A stretch of DNA of 64,000 nt, from the NCBI RefSeq assembly GCF_001425205.1, contig NZ_LMDW01000017.1:224250-288249 (forward strand). Reading direction: 5' to 3'. The stretch is from Variovorax sp. Root411 (lineage in GTDB: Bacteria; Pseudomonadota; Gammaproteobacteria; Burkholderiales; Burkholderiaceae_C). The position numbers and the translations under genes were made by a program. Positions 37,843 through 46,247 of this stretch are shown one piece after another (within the stretch, counting starts at the first letter, position 1; the number at the start of each line of letters is the position of its first letter). The notes beneath the pieces were generated by a model. The model saw only the letters and a list, made by a program, of their open reading frames with translations. It made no database searches and was not told the origin of the DNA.

Positions 37843-37896
37843 GGGGCGCTCCTTCGAATGTCGAAATCTGGTGCGGGAAATTCCGGTGGACAAAAG

Positions 37897-37904
37897 TGTA
37901 TACA
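37897..37904. promoter_or_regulatory. Candidate GntR operator (TGTATACA) between uraH and gntR
   Basis: A perfect palindrome in the context AAAGTGTATACAGTTAC, 55 bp from the uraH start and 22 bp from the gntR start. The position suits repression of both divergent genes. The flanking bases match the puuD site. Confidence 0.6.
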
Positions 37905-37925
37905 GTTACCGGCTTTGGGTCTATC

Positions 37926-38600
37926 ATGAAAAACATGGAGTCCTCCACCACCCGTTCGATCGTCGATGCCCTCACGAAGGCCATCGTCGAGCACCGGCTT
38001 CAGCCCGGCACCAAGCTGGCCGAGCAGAAGCTGGCCGATCACTTCGGCGTGTCGCGCACGCTGGTGCGGCAGGCGCTGTTCCAGCTGTCGCAGAACAAGC
38101 TCATTCGGCTCGAACCCGCGCGCGGCGCCTTCGTGGCCGCGCCCGCTGTCGACGAAGCCAAGCAGGTGTTCGCGGTGCGCCGCATGCTCGAGGCCGAGAT
38201 GACGCGCGAGTTCGTGCGCACCGTCACGCCGGCCAAGATCAAGGCGCTGAAGGAACACGTCGCGCTCGAAAAATCCGCCGTGTCGGGCGAGGACATCTCG
38301 GGCCGCACCGAGCTGCTCGGCGACTTCCACGTGCGCATGGCCGAGCTCATGGGCAACACGGTGCTGGCGCAGATCCTCGGCGAGCTCATCTCTCGCTGCG
38401 CCCTCATCACGCTGATGTACCAGAGCGCCAGCGCGGCCGAGCACTCCAACGACGAGCACGCCGACATCGTGAAGGCGCTGGCCGCGCGCGACGAGGAGCG
38501 CGCCGTGCGCCTCATGACCGAGCACCTGGAACACGTCGAGGCCAACCTCACGTTCGACCGCAAGGTCCCCACCAACGACATCTCGCTCGCCCTCGCATGA
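37926..38600 (+). CDS. GntR-family regulator with FCD domain (candidate purine/allantoin regulator)
   Basis: A 224-residue regulator from the ATG at 37926. The N-terminal winged helix contains LQPGTKLAEQKLADHFGVSR, typical of the FadR/FCD class; the C-terminal FCD helices contain the metal-site pattern GDFHVRMAELMGN and a later SNDEHADIV. It sits between uraH and puuE and has a palindromic site at its promoter repeated near puuD and the NCS1 permease, making it the likely controller of urate/allantoin genes. It resembles the GntR at 59614. Confidence 0.93.
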   Translation: MKNMESSTTRSIVDALTKAIVEHRLQPGTKLAEQKLADHFGVSRTLVRQALFQLSQNKLIRLEPARGAFVAAPAVDEAKQVFAVRRMLEAEMTREFVRTVTPAKIKALKEHVALEKSAVSGEDISGRTELLGDFHVRMAELMGNTVLAQILGELISRCALITLMYQSASAAEHSNDEHADIVKALAARDEERAVRLMTEHLEHVEANLTFDRKVPTNDISLALA

Positions 38601-38601
38601 C

Positions 38602-38697
38602 CCACCCCCGTTGCTGCTCACTTCGTGTAGCCGCCTCCCCCTCAAGGGGGCAACACCAGTGGCCCGGCAAAGCCGGTTCCACGGTGTTTCCCGAATG
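38602..38697 (+). repeat. Palindromic intergenic repeat family A, copy 4
   Basis: The most diverged of the four copies (CACTTCGTGTAGC in place of CACTTCGTGTCGC), still with a CCCCCTCAAGGGGG hairpin and the AACACC...GGTGTT palindrome. It lies between gntR and puuE on the same strand. Confidence 0.72.
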
Positions 38698-38728
38698 AGT
38701 CGCGACCACTGACACGATCGCTCTTGAT

Positions 38729-39691
38729 ATGACCGTCTACGACACCACCCTGCCCTACCCGCGCGACCTCGTCGGCTACGGCCGCAATCCGCCCCATGCG
38801 CAATGGCCCGGCGGCGCGCGCATCGCGGTGCAGTTCGTCCTCAACTACGAAGAAGGCGGCGAGAACGCCACGCTGCACGGCGACGCGGGCTCCGAACAAT
38901 TCCTTTCCGAGATGTTCAACCCGGCGAGCTTTCCAGACCGGCACATCAGCATGGAAGGCATCTACGAATACGGCTCGCGCGCCGGCGTGTGGCGCATCCT
39001 GCGCGAGTTCGAGAAGCGCGGCCTGCCGCTGACCGTGTTCGGCGTGGGCATGGCGCTGGAGCGCTACCCCGAGCTCACGGCTGCCTTCAAGGAACTCGGC
39101 CACGAGATCGCCTGCCACGGCTGGCGCTGGATTCATTACCAGAACCTCGACGAAGCCACCGAGCGCGAGCACATGCGCCTGGGCATGGAAGCCATCGAGA
39201 AGCTCACCGGCGAGCGGGCGCTTGGCTGGTACACCGGCCGCGACAGCCCACGCACGCGCCGTCTCGTGGCCGACTACGGCGGCTTCGAATACGACAGCGA
39301 CTACTACGGCGACGACCTCCCCTTCTGGATGAAGGTGCAGAAGACCGACGGCAGCGTGGTGCCCCAGCTCATCGTGCCCTACACGCTCGACTGCAACGAC
39401 ATGCGCTTCGCGCTGCCGCAGGGCTATTCGCACGCCGATCCGTTCTTCCAGTACATGAAGGACAGCTTCGACACGCTCTACGCCGAAGGTGACCCGGCCG
39501 GCGACAACAGCCCCAAGATGATGAGCATCGGCATGCACTGCCGCCTGCTCGGGCGGCCCGGGCGCATCACGGCGCTGCAGCGCTTTCTCGACCACATCGC
39601 GCAGCACGACCGCGTGTGGATCTGCCGGCGGCTGGACATCGCGCGCCACTGGAAGCAGGCGCATCCTTTCGAAGCTGGAGCCGCATCATGA
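38729..39691 (+). CDS. puuE: Allantoinase, polysaccharide-deacetylase-fold (PuuE type)
   Basis: The protein has 320 residues. It carries NodB-like deacetylase fold elements (IAVQFVLNYEEGGENATLHG; EIACHGWRWIHYQNLD; LGWYTGRDSPRTRRLVADYG), the pattern of metal-independent PuuE allantoinase. It opens allantoin to allantoate. Its stop overlaps the next start by 4 bp (ATGA), coupling it to the UraD-amidohydrolase fusion. A family-A repeat occupies its leader. Confidence 0.94.
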   Translation: MTVYDTTLPYPRDLVGYGRNPPHAQWPGGARIAVQFVLNYEEGGENATLHGDAGSEQFLSEMFNPASFPDRHISMEGIYEYGSRAGVWRILREFEKRGLPLTVFGVGMALERYPELTAAFKELGHEIACHGWRWIHYQNLDEATEREHMRLGMEAIEKLTGERALGWYTGRDSPRTRRLVADYGGFEYDSDYYGDDLPFWMKVQKTDGSVVPQLIVPYTLDCNDMRFALPQGYSHADPFFQYMKDSFDTLYAEGDPAGDNSPKMMSIGMHCRLLGRPGRITALQRFLDHIAQHDRVWICRRLDIARHWKQAHPFEAGAAS

Positions 39692-41466
39692 GCCTCACCA
39701 TCGCCCAACTCAACGCCGCGGTGCCGGCCGCAGCTGTCGCACTGCTCGATGGCATCTACGAGCACTCGCCCTGGATCGCGCAGCGCGCGCTGGCGGCCCG
39801 CCCCTTCCGCTCGCTCGCGCACCTGAAGCATGCGCTGGTGCAGGCGCTGGCCGCCTCGACGGCCGACGAGCAGATCGGGCTGATCCGCGCCCACCCCGAA
39901 CTCGCCGGCAAGGCCATGGTCAGCAAGACACTCACGGCTGAATCGACCAACGAACAGAGCAAGGCCGGCCTGACCGACTGCACGCCCGAAGAGTTCGCGA
40001 AGATCCAGCAACTCAACGCCGACTACAACGCGAAGTTCGGCTTTCCGTTCATCCTCGCGGTGCGCGGCCCGCGCGGCACCGGGCTGGCCAAGCGCGAGAT
40101 CATCGACACCTTCGAACGCCGGCTGTACAACCACCCGGGGTTCGAACTCGGCGAGGCGCTGCGCAACATCCATCGCATCGCCGAGATCCGCCTGAACGAC
40201 AAATTCGCCGCCGACATCACGCTCGGCAACGACGTGTGGGACTGGCAGGAACAGCTCTCGGTGCACACCGACCCGGGCTACGCCGAGAAGGGCCAGCTCA
40301 CCGTCACCTACCTGACGGATGCGCACCGTGCTTGCGCCGCGCAGATCTCCACGTGGATGCGCGACTGCGGCTTCGACTCGGTACACATCGATGCGGTCGG
40401 CAACGTGGTGGGTCGCTATGAAGGCAGCACGCCCGACACGAAGACCCTGCTCACCGGTTCGCACTACGACACCGTGCGCAACGGCGGCAAGTACGACGGC
40501 CGCCTCGGCATCTTCGTGCCCATGGCCTGCGTGCGCGAGCTCAAGCGCCAAGGCAAGCGCCTGCCCTTCGCCTTCGAGGTGGTCGGCTTTGCGGAAGAAG
40601 AAGGCCAGCGCTACAAGGCGACCTTCCTGGGCTCGGGCGCGCTCATCGGCCATTTCGACCGGCGCTGGCTCGACCAGAAGGACGCCGACGGCATCACGAT
40701 GCGCGAAGCCATGCAGCACGCGGGCTTGAAAGAGGAAGACATTCCGAAGATCCAGCGCGACCCCGCCCGCTACCTCGGCTTTGTCGAAGTGCACATCGAG
40801 CAGGGCCCGGTGCTCACCGAACTCGACCTGCCGCTGGGCATCGTCACCTCCATCAACGGCAGCGTGCGCTACGTGGGCGAGGTCATCGGCATGGCCAGCC
40901 ACGCCGGCACCACGCCGATGGACCGCCGCCGCGACGCGGCCGCCGCGGTGGCCGAGCTGATCCTCTACACCGAGCAGCGCGCCGCGAAGGACGGCGACTC
41001 GGTCGGCACCGTCGGCATGCTTGAAGTGCCCAGCGGCTCGATCAACGTGGTGCCGGGGCGCTGCAAGTTCAGCCTCGACCTGCGCGCGCCCAACAACGCG
41101 CAGCGCGACGCGCTGGCCACCGACGTGGTCGACGCGCTGAAAGACATCTGCGAGCGCCGCGGCGTTCGCTACGAGCTCGAGGAAACGATGCGCGCCGCCG
41201 CCGCGCCGAGCGCACCGGCCTGGCAGCAGCGCTGGGAAAAAGCGGTCGATGCCCTCGGCATTCCGCTTTTCCGCATGCCCAGCGGCGCCGGCCATGACGC
41301 GATGAAGCTGCACGAGGTGATGCCGCAGGCCATGCTCTTCGTGCGCGGCATCAACTCGGGCATCAGCCACAACCCGCTCGAATCGAGCACCAATGACGAC
41401 ATCCAGCTGGCGGTTCAAGCCTTTCAACTGCTGCTGGACAACTTCGCCGCCGAACAAGCTCACTGA
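39688..41466 (+). CDS. uraD-allC: OHCU decarboxylase - allantoate amidohydrolase fusion
   Basis: The protein has 592 residues. Residues about 1-165 form the UraD domain, with GIYEHSPWIAQRA, catalytic His69 in RAHPELAGK and FGFPFILAVRG. From about 175 onward it is an M20-type allantoate amidohydrolase with metal-site segments TGSHYDTVRNGGKYDGRLGI, FAEEEGQRY and EVHIEQGPVL, and the tail MPSGAGHDAM. It thus joins the step making S-allantoin to the step after allantoinase, while the allantoinase itself is the overlapping upstream gene. Fused UraD-AllC proteins are known in some proteobacteria, so this is an established but notable arrangement. Confidence 0.94.
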   Translation: MSLTIAQLNAAVPAAAVALLDGIYEHSPWIAQRALAARPFRSLAHLKHALVQALAASTADEQIGLIRAHPELAGKAMVSKTLTAESTNEQSKAGLTDCTPEEFAKIQQLNADYNAKFGFPFILAVRGPRGTGLAKREIIDTFERRLYNHPGFELGEALRNIHRIAEIRLNDKFAADITLGNDVWDWQEQLSVHTDPGYAEKGQLTVTYLTDAHRACAAQISTWMRDCGFDSVHIDAVGNVVGRYEGSTPDTKTLLTGSHYDTVRNGGKYDGRLGIFVPMACVRELKRQGKRLPFAFEVVGFAEEEGQRYKATFLGSGALIGHFDRRWLDQKDADGITMREAMQHAGLKEEDIPKIQRDPARYLGFVEVHIEQGPVLTELDLPLGIVTSINGSVRYVGEVIGMASHAGTTPMDRRRDAAAAVAELILYTEQRAAKDGDSVGTVGMLEVPSGSINVVPGRCKFSLDLRAPNNAQRDALATDVVDALKDICERRGVRYELEETMRAAAAPSAPAWQQRWEKAVDALGIPLFRMPSGAGHDAMKLHEVMPQAMLFVRGINSGISHNPLESSTNDDIQLAVQAFQLLLDNFAAEQAH

Positions 41467-41475
41467 AAAAATACC

Positions 41476-42702
41476 ATGACCGACTACTCAAAGCTCGACG
41501 CCTGGATCGACGCCCATTTCGATGAAGAAGTGCAGTTCCTGCAGCAACTGGTGCGCGTGCCCACCGACACGCCGCCCGGCAACAATGCGCCGCACGCCGA
41601 ACGCACCGCCGAGCTGCTGAAGGACTTCGGCCTCGACGCCGAGAAACACGCCGTGCCCGCGCAGGACGTGAAGGAGTACGGCCTCGAATCGATCACCAAC
41701 CTGATCGTGCGCCGCAAGTACGGCAACGAAGGCCGCACCGTCGCACTGAATGCCCACGGCGACGTGGTGCCGCCCGGCGAAGGCTGGACGCACGACCCGT
41801 ACGGCGGCGAGATCGCCGACGGCAGCCTCTACGGCCGCGCCGCCGCAGTCAGCAAGAGCGACTTCGCGAGCTTCACCTTCGCGCTGCGCGCGCTCGAGGC
41901 GGTGGCAAAACCGGCCAAGGGCAGCGTCGAGCTGCACTTCACGTACGACGAAGAATTCGGCGGCATCCTCGGCCCGGGCTGGCTGCTCAAGAACGGCCTG
42001 ACCAAGCCCGACCTGATGATCGCGGCCGGTTTCAGCTACGAAGTGGTCACCGCGCACAACGGCTGCCTGCAGATGGAAGTGACGGTGCACGGCAAGATGG
42101 CCCACGCCGCCATTCCGACCACCGGCGTCGATGCGCTGCAGGGCGCCGCGAAGATCCTCAACGCGCTCTATGCGCAGAACACGCTCTACCAGCAGGTGAC
42201 GTCGAAGGTCGAGGGCATCACGCACCCGTACCTCAACGTCGGCCGCATCGAGGGCGGCACCAACACCAACGTGGTTCCGGGCAAGGTCGTGTTCAAGCTC
42301 GACCGCCGCATGATCCCCGAAGAGAACCCGGTCGAGGTCGAGGCCACGATCCGCAAGGTGATCGCCGATGCCGCGGCAGAAAGCGCAGGCATCACGGTGG
42401 ACATCAAGCGCCTGCTGCTCGCCAATTCGATGCGGCCGCTGGCCGGCAACAAGCCGCTGGTCGATGCCATCCAGAAGCACGGCGGCGAGCTGTTCGGCGA
42501 ACCGATCAAAGCCATGGGCACGCCGCTGTACACGGACGTTCGCCTCTATGTCGAAGCCGGCATTCCGGGGGTGATCTACGGCGCCGGCCCGCGCACCGTG
42601 CTCGAGTCGCATGCCAAGCGCAGCGACGAGCGCGTGGTGCTCGAAGACCTGCGCCGCGCCACCAAGGTGATCGCGCGCACGCTCAGCGACCTGCTGGCCT
42701 GA
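41476..42702 (+). CDS. M20-family hydrolase with an altered metal-site motif
   Basis: The protein has 408 residues. The M20 fold is clear: His94 and Asp96 in LNAHGDVVPP, the Glu pair near 159-160 in HFTYDEEFGG and the lid domain around MEVTVHGKMAHAAIP. The metal-bridging Asp of the usual GRGxxDMKG is Val125 here (GRAAAVSKSDFAS), with Asp129 four residues later. The gene starts 9 bp after uraD-allC. It might act on ureidoglycine or ureidoglycolate, steps otherwise missing here, or be an unrelated amidohydrolase or peptidase. Confidence 0.88.
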   Translation: MTDYSKLDAWIDAHFDEEVQFLQQLVRVPTDTPPGNNAPHAERTAELLKDFGLDAEKHAVPAQDVKEYGLESITNLIVRRKYGNEGRTVALNAHGDVVPPGEGWTHDPYGGEIADGSLYGRAAAVSKSDFASFTFALRALEAVAKPAKGSVELHFTYDEEFGGILGPGWLLKNGLTKPDLMIAAGFSYEVVTAHNGCLQMEVTVHGKMAHAAIPTTGVDALQGAAKILNALYAQNTLYQQVTSKVEGITHPYLNVGRIEGGTNTNVVPGKVVFKLDRRMIPEENPVEVEATIRKVIADAAAESAGITVDIKRLLLANSMRPLAGNKPLVDAIQKHGGELFGEPIKAMGTPLYTDVRLYVEAGIPGVIYGAGPRTVLESHAKRSDERVVLEDLRRATKVIARTLSDLLA

Positions 42703-42708
42703 TCCGGC

Positions 42709-44751
42709 TCAGGCGCCCTTGGCGAGCGCCGAGAGCGCCGGCAGTGCCGCCCGCGAAGCCGCCCATGCCATCAGCTCGGGCAGCGGCGCGGGCCGCGCCA
42801 AGTGGTAGCCCTGCACCAGCTTGCAGCCCAGCGCGCGCAGTGCATCGAGCTCTTCCTGCGTTTCGACGCCTTCAGCCACGACCTGGATGTTCAGCGAACG
42901 GCCGAGCTGGACGATGGCATCCACCAGCACCGCGTTGCCCGGCGAGGACGACAGGCCGAGGATGAAGCTGCGGTCGATCTTCACCTGCCGCACGTGCTCG
43001 CTGCGCAGCGACGCCAGCGACGAATAGCCCACGCCGAAATCGTCGACCACGATCGCCACGCCCGCGGCCGACAGCGTGCTGAGCCGGCCGCGCGTGGCAT
43101 GGGTGTCGAGCGCCACCTCTTCGGTGATCTCGATCTGCAGCCGGCGCGGCGCGATGCCGCGCTCCTTCAGCATGCCCAGCACGATGTCGTCGACCGCGAG
43201 CTGCGCCATTTCGCGTGGAGAGACGTTGATGGCGACCGGCGCGGCGGCCAGGCTGGAGCCTGCGGCCTCGAGCTGGCGCATGGCCAGGCAGGCCTCGTCG
43301 ACCAGGTGCCGCAGCAGCGGCTCGGCCACGCCGGTGCTCGCAGCCGCGTAGATCACTTCCTCGGGAGCGATCTGGCCGTGGCGTGGATGGTTCCAGCGCA
43401 TCAGCGCCTCGAGGCTGTGGACCTCGCAGCCTTCGCTGGTCATGATCGGCTGGAACCACACGCCGATGTCGCGCGCCTCGATGGCGCGGAGCAGGTCGCG
43501 CTCCACGTCCCGCCGCGTGGCCAGCCGCTGGTTGAGCGCCTTGTCGAAGACCTGGCAGCGGTTGCGCCCGATGCGCTTGGCCTCGTTGAGCGCCTCGTCG
43601 GCGAAGCTGATCATGTCGGCGATCTCGGCCTCGCCCGACACCGAGATGCCGATGCTCACGCCCAGGTGGCCGCCGTAGTGCGCCGTGGCGAAGGAGACCG
43701 AACGGATCAGCCCCTGCGCGATGGCCGTGGGCGTCTGCCGCTCGTCCCGCAGGCTGTAGAGCAGCGCGAACTCGTCGCCGCCCCAGCGCCCGAGGATGGC
43801 CTGCATGTCTGCGGTTTCCCGCTGCAGCCAGCGGGCCACGTCCTGCAGCACGCGGTCGCCGGCCTTGTGGCCGAAGGCGTCGTTCACTGCCTTGAAGCCG
43901 TCGAGGTCCAGCAGCAGCAGGCCATGCCGGCGGCCATCGGTCGTGGCGATGCGCAGCGTCGCGGCCTCGGTGAAGCCTTCACGGTTGAGCAGGCCGGTGA
44001 GCGAATCGTGCGAGGCGCGGAAGGCCAGTTGCTGCGTTGCATCCAGCGAGAGCGCATGCGCCAGCCGCAGCTGGGCGGCCATGGCGGTGGCCTCGTTGCT
44101 GATGCGGCTTCCTTCGCGGAAAGCCTTGTCGCTGTGCAGCGCGCCGCGCGCCAGCGCCCCGAGGTACAGCAGCACCAGCGCCGCCAGGCACAGGTTGTCG
44201 AAGCCGCCCGCATACACCAGGCAGCCTGCCACCGACAGCAGCGCCGGCGTGATGAAGCCGATAGGCACGAGCGCATAGGCGATGCCATAGGTGACCGCCC
44301 CCGCGCAGATGCCGCACACCACCGTCAGGTAAAACACCGCCTGCGGCGAGGAGTAGCCGTCGCACAGCAGCGGAATGAGCGCCCACACACAGCCCGACAC
44401 CGCGGCCAGGGCGGCCGTCAACCGCAGGTGCCATTCGACCGGGCGGGCGCTCGGCGACGTGGCGACGCTGCTGTCGGGCATGGTGCCGGGCAACGGCGCG
44501 AACGGCCAGCGGCAGATGAAGCGGCGCAGTCCGTTCACCATGAGAGACAGCAGCAGCCAGCACAGCCCTTCGAATGCGCGGCCGGCGTTGACGGCGATCA
44601 GCGCCGCCGCGCAGCTCAGCACCACGTTGATCGGAATGGCCCGCAGCACGCTGCGGCGTATCGCCACGAGCTGATCGGTGCGTACCGTGCGCGACAGCAC
44701 CTCGCCGTCGACGGATGCGGTGAGCATGGGGGGAGGCGCGCTGGGGGTCAT
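42709..44751 (-). CDS. GGDEF-EAL cyclic-di-GMP signalling protein
   Basis: The protein has 680 residues from the ATG at 44751. An N-terminal membrane region of about five or six hydrophobic segments (PINVVLSCAAALIAV onwards) is followed by a GGDEF domain (about residues 260-420) with GRWGGDEFALLYS intact near residue 320, then an EAL domain with SLEALMRWNH near residue 450 and DDFGVGYSSLASL. Both catalytic signatures look usable, so it may make and degrade c-di-GMP. Its 3' end is 6 bp from the convergent M20 gene. No link to purine metabolism is evident. Confidence 0.93.
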   Translation of the reverse strand: MTPSAPPPMLTASVDGEVLSRTVRTDQLVAIRRSVLRAIPINVVLSCAAALIAVNAGRAFEGLCWLLLSLMVNGLRRFICRWPFAPLPGTMPDSSVATSPSARPVEWHLRLTAALAAVSGCVWALIPLLCDGYSSPQAVFYLTVVCGICAGAVTYGIAYALVPIGFITPALLSVAGCLVYAGGFDNLCLAALVLLYLGALARGALHSDKAFREGSRISNEATAMAAQLRLAHALSLDATQQLAFRASHDSLTGLLNREGFTEAATLRIATTDGRRHGLLLLDLDGFKAVNDAFGHKAGDRVLQDVARWLQRETADMQAILGRWGGDEFALLYSLRDERQTPTAIAQGLIRSVSFATAHYGGHLGVSIGISVSGEAEIADMISFADEALNEAKRIGRNRCQVFDKALNQRLATRRDVERDLLRAIEARDIGVWFQPIMTSEGCEVHSLEALMRWNHPRHGQIAPEEVIYAAASTGVAEPLLRHLVDEACLAMRQLEAAGSSLAAAPVAINVSPREMAQLAVDDIVLGMLKERGIAPRRLQIEITEEVALDTHATRGRLSTLSAAGVAIVVDDFGVGYSSLASLRSEHVRQVKIDRSFILGLSSSPGNAVLVDAIVQLGRSLNIQVVAEGVETQEELDALRALGCKLVQGYHLARPAPLPELMAWAASRAALPALSALAKGA

Positions 44752-44881
44752 GGAAGGCCCACAGTTTATAGAGCGCAAGCCATTCCATGCCTCGATTCGG
44801 GCGCAATAACAACGAACTTTCGTTTTCTTTATCGAGATGCCGGGCACCCCTTGCCGTGCGCACGGCTACTGCGGGCTGGCG

Positions 44882-45373
44882 TTACTTCGCCGCGTTCGAG
44901 GCGCGCACCTCGGGCATCGCCGACGAGTGGTGATGCGCGATCAGCCACTGGCCGTTCACCAATTCGTACACGTAGGTGTAGCGCGCCTGCACCGTGCCGC
45001 CGTCCTTGAAGCGGAAGGTGTAGGTGCCGACGTCCTGCGCCACGTTGCAGCCGATCTTGATGATGCGCTGGTCGATTTTTCCTTGCGGCTCGCCCTTGAG
45101 GAACTTGACGAAGTAGTCGCGGATCTCGGCCGGGTTGGTGCGCGGCTGGTTCGACACGGTCGGCAGCAGCACGCCATCGGCGGCGTAGTTGGCGACCACC
45201 TTGTCGGGGTCCAGCGTGCGCAGCGAGTCGTTCCAGCGGTCGAACAAGGCGCTGACCTGCGCAGCATCCACCGGCGTGCAGACGGCCGTACCCGATCCCT
45301 GGGCCAGCACACCGGTGGCGAGAGTGAGAGAGAGGACGCCGAGGGCGGCGCTGGCGACGAGGCTTTTCTTCAC
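44882..45373 (-). CDS. Secreted SnoaL/NTF2-fold protein (SgcJ/EcaC family)
   Basis: A 163-residue protein with a cleavable signal peptide (MKKSLVASAALGVLSL..., cleavage near LAQ at about residue 25). The mature part has the NTF2/CaMKII-association-like fold: VSALFDRWNDSLRTLDPDKV, NYAADGVLLPTVSNQPRTNP, YTYVYELVNGQWLIAHHHSS. Members have no confirmed single activity. It lies upstream of the GGDEF-EAL gene on the same strand, 130 bp away. Confidence 0.88.
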   Translation of the reverse strand: MKKSLVASAALGVLSLTLATGVLAQGSGTAVCTPVDAAQVSALFDRWNDSLRTLDPDKVVANYAADGVLLPTVSNQPRTNPAEIRDYFVKFLKGEPQGKIDQRIIKIGCNVAQDVGTYTFRFKDGGTVQARYTYVYELVNGQWLIAHHHSSAMPEVRASNAAK

Positions 45374-45560
45374 GGAGATGATTCCTTATTGTGAAAGTTG
45401 TTGAAGCACCGGTTTCGACCGGCGCTGCACCGCATTCGCGAGGCAGGAATCAAGTCTCCGGCGTGCACATGAACACGGCCCGTGCCGGGCCATGAACGCC
45501 GGTTGAAGCGCAGATGAACAACGGATGAACGGGCGGAAAGAGCACGGGCGCGCGGCGGGC

Positions 45561-46247
45561 TCAAGCCTCCTGCGCGTCGAGCCGGTAGCCGAAGCCGCGC
45601 ACGGTCTTGAGCAGCGCGAGCGGATGGCCCTCGTCGATCTTGGCTCGCAGCCGGCGCACGTACACGTCGACCACGTTGGTCAGCGGGTCCTCGTTGGTGC
45701 CCCACACGTTCGAGAGGATGCGCTCGCGGCTGTACACACGCCCGGGTGCGCTCATCAGCAGTTCCAGGAAGGCCAGCTCCTTCGCGGTCAGCGCAATCGG
45801 CTGGCCGGCCCGCGTGACCTGCATGCGCTCGCGATCGAGCACGAGGTCGGCCACCTGCAGGCTGCTCGCCTTCACGCGCTGCTCGCGTCCGCGCCGCAGC
45901 AGCGCCTCGATGCGCGCGAGCAGTTCCTCGAAGGCGAAGGGCTTGGTGAGATAGTCGTCCGCGCCCAGCCGCAGGCCGTTGACTTTGTCCTCCAGCGAGC
46001 TCATGGCCGTGAGCATCAGCACGGGCACATGGCGGCCCTCTGCGCGCATCGTCTGGCAGAGCTCCAGGCCGCTGAGGCCGGGCAGCATCAGGTCGAGGAC
46101 GAGCAGCGCGGGCTCGCCGCTGCGCGCCAGCGCCAGGCCCTCGGTGCCGGTGCGGGCCAGCTGCACGCCATAGCCTTCGGCACGCAGGCCGCGCTGCAGG
46201 AAATCGGCCACGCGCGGATCGTCTTCGACCACGAGGATGTTGTTCAT
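45561..46247 (-). CDS. OmpR/PhoB-family response regulator
   Basis: A 228-residue two-domain regulator. The receiver domain has acidic residues near the N terminus (VVEDDPR), phosphoacceptor Asp52 in LLVLDLMLPG and the Lys in YLTKPFAFEE. The C-terminal winged helix contains ALTAKELAFLELLMSAPGRV and VDVYVRRLRAKID. It overlaps the sensor kinase start region by 4 bp and is its partner. Target genes are unknown. Confidence 0.95.
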   Translation of the reverse strand: MNNILVVEDDPRVADFLQRGLRAEGYGVQLARTGTEGLALARSGEPALLVLDLMLPGLSGLELCQTMRAEGRHVPVLMLTAMSSLEDKVNGLRLGADDYLTKPFAFEELLARIEALLRRGREQRVKASSLQVADLVLDRERMQVTRAGQPIALTAKELAFLELLMSAPGRVYSRERILSNVWGTNEDPLTNVVDVYVRRLRAKIDEGHPLALLKTVRGFGYRLDAQEA

